From assembly GCA_964591275.1 (NCBI GenBank), contig CAZQAE010000054.1, positions 1-34,855 on the forward strand: a stretch of DNA of 34,855 nucleotides, read 5' to 3'. The DNA is from G963674685 sp964591275. GTDB lineage: Bacteria > Lernaellota > Lernaellaia > JACKCT01. Each line of letters opens with the position of its first letter. Within the stretch, counting starts at the first letter, position 1. The position numbers and the translations under genes were made by a program. Shown here piece by piece: positions 33,044 through 34,855 of the stretch. The notes beneath the pieces are model-generated. The model was not told the DNA's origin. It did no database searches and saw nothing but the letters and a program-made list of their open reading frames with translations.

Positions 33044-34399
33044 CTACATGGCCAGGCGGATGTCGCGTTTGATGCGCTCTTTGCCCAGGATGGAAATGAC
33101 GGTTTCGTCGTAGGGCGTGGCCTGGATCTTTTTCGCGTCTTCTTCGATGAAAGACATCGTCGTTTCGATGCCGTAGGCGTTGAGAATCTTCTTGAAGAGC
33201 GGGTAGTGCTCATCAAGGGATTCCTTGACGGAGACAAAGCCATGCTCCGCAGCCTTGGCGCGTTCCCAGAAAGCGACGGGGTTGATGTCGAAAAAGGTGA
33301 TGTCGTTGATGCTCGGCTCAATGAGAATGATATCGCCCTTGAACGACGGTGTGTTTTTGTAGCGCGCCAGCGCCTGCTGCAGGCGGTAGTGCAGCAGAGC
33401 GCGGAAACCCTGATTCAAAACGGCCAGCATGCCGCCGTCGGATAAATACGGCTTATCGGCGGTGTATTGATTCGCCTGTTTGTAATAACGAACCAGCAAC
33501 TTGTTTTCCAGCGGCCTGAAGGGGTTGTAGGCGATGATCAGGTCCGCGCCGTGCTCCACCGCCACATCGATATTGGCGGTCGTGGTTATGCCGCCGTCCA
33601 GGTAGTCGTGGCCTTTGATGCGGGCGGGCTTGAAAAATCCGGGAACGGCGGTGCTGGCCTGGATGGCCTCGCTGATGGTCAGGGTGTTGTTTTCGTCGTA
33701 GCCGAAGAGGGTGCGCTCGGCGCTGTCCATATTCAGCGCCGTGATGTAGAGCTCTTTGCGTGTGCGGTGATAGAGTTCAGCGAAGTCGTTTTTTCGGTTG
33801 TTGCGTTCAAAATTCTCGCGGATATAGCTTTCCAGGAGCCGGTTGTCGAAGAGGCCGGAAGGCATATAGGACAGCGGGCTGGGCACGTCCGTGCTCGACA
33901 TCGTCATCTTCACGACGACTTTGACCAATGCCTCCGCAGTCTTGGGTCCGGGCCGGCGTAAAAATTTAAACAATGTGGAGAGGTATCGCTGCTCCGGGTT
34001 GAACATTGCCGAAAGAAAGTTGATCCCGAATTTGGGAAACATTACGGCGCTGTCAAACAGAAGCTGCAGCGGCTTGTTGACGAATTCGGAGAAGTTGGGA
34101 TTGTAAAAGTGCCAGGCCTTGAGCTGCGTGAAAACCGAACTACGCCCGTCGAGGCTCTTGAGCATCTCCTCAACGCTTATGCCGTGCGCCAAAGGCGCCG
34201 CGAGAAGGGCGCCGGCGGACAGACCCACGTAAACGTCGAAATCGGTCACGTCGTAATTGACCATCAGGTTGTTCAGGGCTTTTAGGCCGGCCAGAGTGTA
34301 TGCGCCGCCGGAGATTGCTCCCCCGGCAAGAACCAATGCAATTTTCGGATTTTTTTTCTTTAAGGTGAGATCGCTCTTCTGGACGAAGGTAATTCCCAT
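33044..34399 (-). CDS. Patatin-like phospholipase
   Basis: The 451-residue protein has the patatin catalytic dyad: the nucleophile S61 in GLSAG (59-63) and D268 in DGG (268-270). A glycine-rich oxyanion loop lies at 26-32 (GGAISGG). The length suggests a helical C-terminal region beyond the core. Such enzymes hydrolyse acyl esters of phospholipids or other lipids. No signal peptide is seen, so it is probably cytoplasmic or peripheral to the membrane. ATG 34399 is preceded by AAAGG. The gene ends where the TetR remnant begins. It lies with an epimerase and an SDR that may also act on lipids, but a shared pathway is only a guess. Confidence 0.92.
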   Translation of the reverse strand: MGITFVQKSDLTLKKKNPKIALVLAGGAISGGAYTLAGLKALNNLMVNYDVTDFDVYVGLSAGALLAAPLAHGISVEEMLKSLDGRSSVFTQLKAWHFYNPNFSEFVNKPLQLLFDSAVMFPKFGINFLSAMFNPEQRYLSTLFKFLRRPGPKTAEALVKVVVKMTMSSTDVPSPLSYMPSGLFDNRLLESYIRENFERNNRKNDFAELYHRTRKELYITALNMDSAERTLFGYDENNTLTISEAIQASTAVPGFFKPARIKGHDYLDGGITTTANIDVAVEHGADLIIAYNPFRPLENKLLVRYYKQANQYTADKPYLSDGGMLAVLNQGFRALLHYRLQQALARYKNTPSFKGDIILIEPSINDITFFDINPVAFWERAKAAEHGFVSVKESLDEHYPLFKKILNAYGIETTMSFIEEDAKKIQATPYDETVISILGKERIKRDIRLAM

Positions 34400-34690
34400 T
34401 AGCAGCCTTTCGTTTCAAGCCCCTCCCAAACAAATTCCGCACCGCCCCGCTGAGCGCCGGGCCAAGACTACGGATTCTTAACGCACCATGTCAAGTTTTT
34501 TCCGATACGCTTTCCTACGAGCGCCGGGACCCTAACACACTCTTTTTATCGGAAGATTAGCAGGCGCATGAAGCGAAAAGTGAATTATCTGTTATTTCAA
34601 ACGGCTTCCCTTCCCTTGAAAGCAGTCCTTATATATCGTAAGAGCTCGTTTTCTTATGCGGAAAAACCAACCCCCGCGACGAGGTGATTG

Positions 34691-34855
34691 ATGCTAGGCA
34701 GCGAAATCAGGAAAAGTTTTCTGGAATATTTTGAATCCAAAGGACACAAGGCGGTCAAGAGCAGCCCCTTGATTCCGGCGAGCGATCCGACGCTCCTTTT
34801 CGTCAACGCCGGCATGGTGCAGTTCAAAAACGTCTTTTTGGGCCAGGAAGATGCT
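34691..34855 (+). CDS. alaS: Alanyl-tRNA synthetase, N-terminal 55 codons (cut by window end)
   Basis: The frame begins MLGSEIRKSFLEYFESKGHK and goes on through SSPLIPASDPTLLFVNAGMV to FKNVFLGQEDA, the highly conserved start of the class II aminoacylation domain of AlaS, which charges tRNA-Ala. GAGGTG (34681-34686) sets the start. The gene runs off the window. The preceding 290 bases diverge from the patatin gene; a TATATAT stretch at 34630-34636 might be a -10 box, but no good -35 is in place. Confidence 0.95.
   Translation, partial: MLGSEIRKSFLEYFESKGHKAVKSSPLIPASDPTLLFVNAGMVQFKNVFLGQEDA

Overview
The window comes from a bacterial chromosome of moderate GC content. Genes are densely packed, mostly with clear Shine-Dalgarno sites. 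The gene set fits a Gram-negative, deltaproteobacteria-like or related uncultured lineage: a bacterial alpha-2-macroglobulin paired with a PbpC-type penicillin-binding protein, a lipoprotein with a long Asp-rich linker, a tungsten/molybdenum aldehyde:ferredoxin oxidoreductase, and RDD, Hsp20 and patatin proteins. No rRNA or tRNA genes were seen, and no marker fixes the phylum.

Layout. 1-2.5 kb: the C-terminal part of an RDD membrane protein, an hsp20 gene with its own promoter, and a convergent small regulator with a Cys cluster and a sigma-region-4-like domain. 2.5-3.0 kb: non-coding DNA with direct and inverted repeats. 3.0-7.2 kb: a minus-strand operon of two P-loop ATPases. The promoter-proximal one is an archaeal-type ATPase; the second is STAND-like, with ATPase, winged helix and an array of 43-residue TPR-type repeats. 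A strong promoter lies between two pairs of 16-bp dyads. 7.6-15.7 kb: alpha-2-macroglobulin (1934 aa) overlapping pbpC, a known periplasmic pairing. 15.8-17.8 kb: a small accessory patch with an HTH gene plus a 76-aa gene under an operator-bearing promoter, and an opposing 285-aa protein. 17.8-18.4 kb: gene debris, repeat hairpins and a perfect 21-bp-stem hairpin.

18.4-26.6 kb: a catabolic cluster of SDR dehydrogenase, ThDP-dependent lyase/synthase, aldehyde:ferredoxin oxidoreductase, MFS transporter, DASS/SLC13 transporter and TetR regulator. The gene order suggests uptake of an organic acid or hydroxy acid, C-C cleavage or decarboxylation to an aldehyde, and ferredoxin-linked oxidation of that aldehyde. 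26.6-34.4 kb, minus strand: a metallophosphatase/5'-nucleotidase lipoprotein, a DMT/NIPA-like membrane protein, an SDR, an NAD-dependent epimerase, a headless TetR remnant and a patatin-like lipase. 31.2-31.7 kb holds a repeat complex: a 203-bp element with perfect 44-bp terminal inverted repeats, running into nine 23-bp tandem units. The window ends in the first 55 codons of alaS.

The best candidate for an undescribed system is the two-ATPase operon with its operator quartet. The repeat family, seen near hsp20, before the SDR gene and at 31.3 kb, is the most striking non-coding structure.
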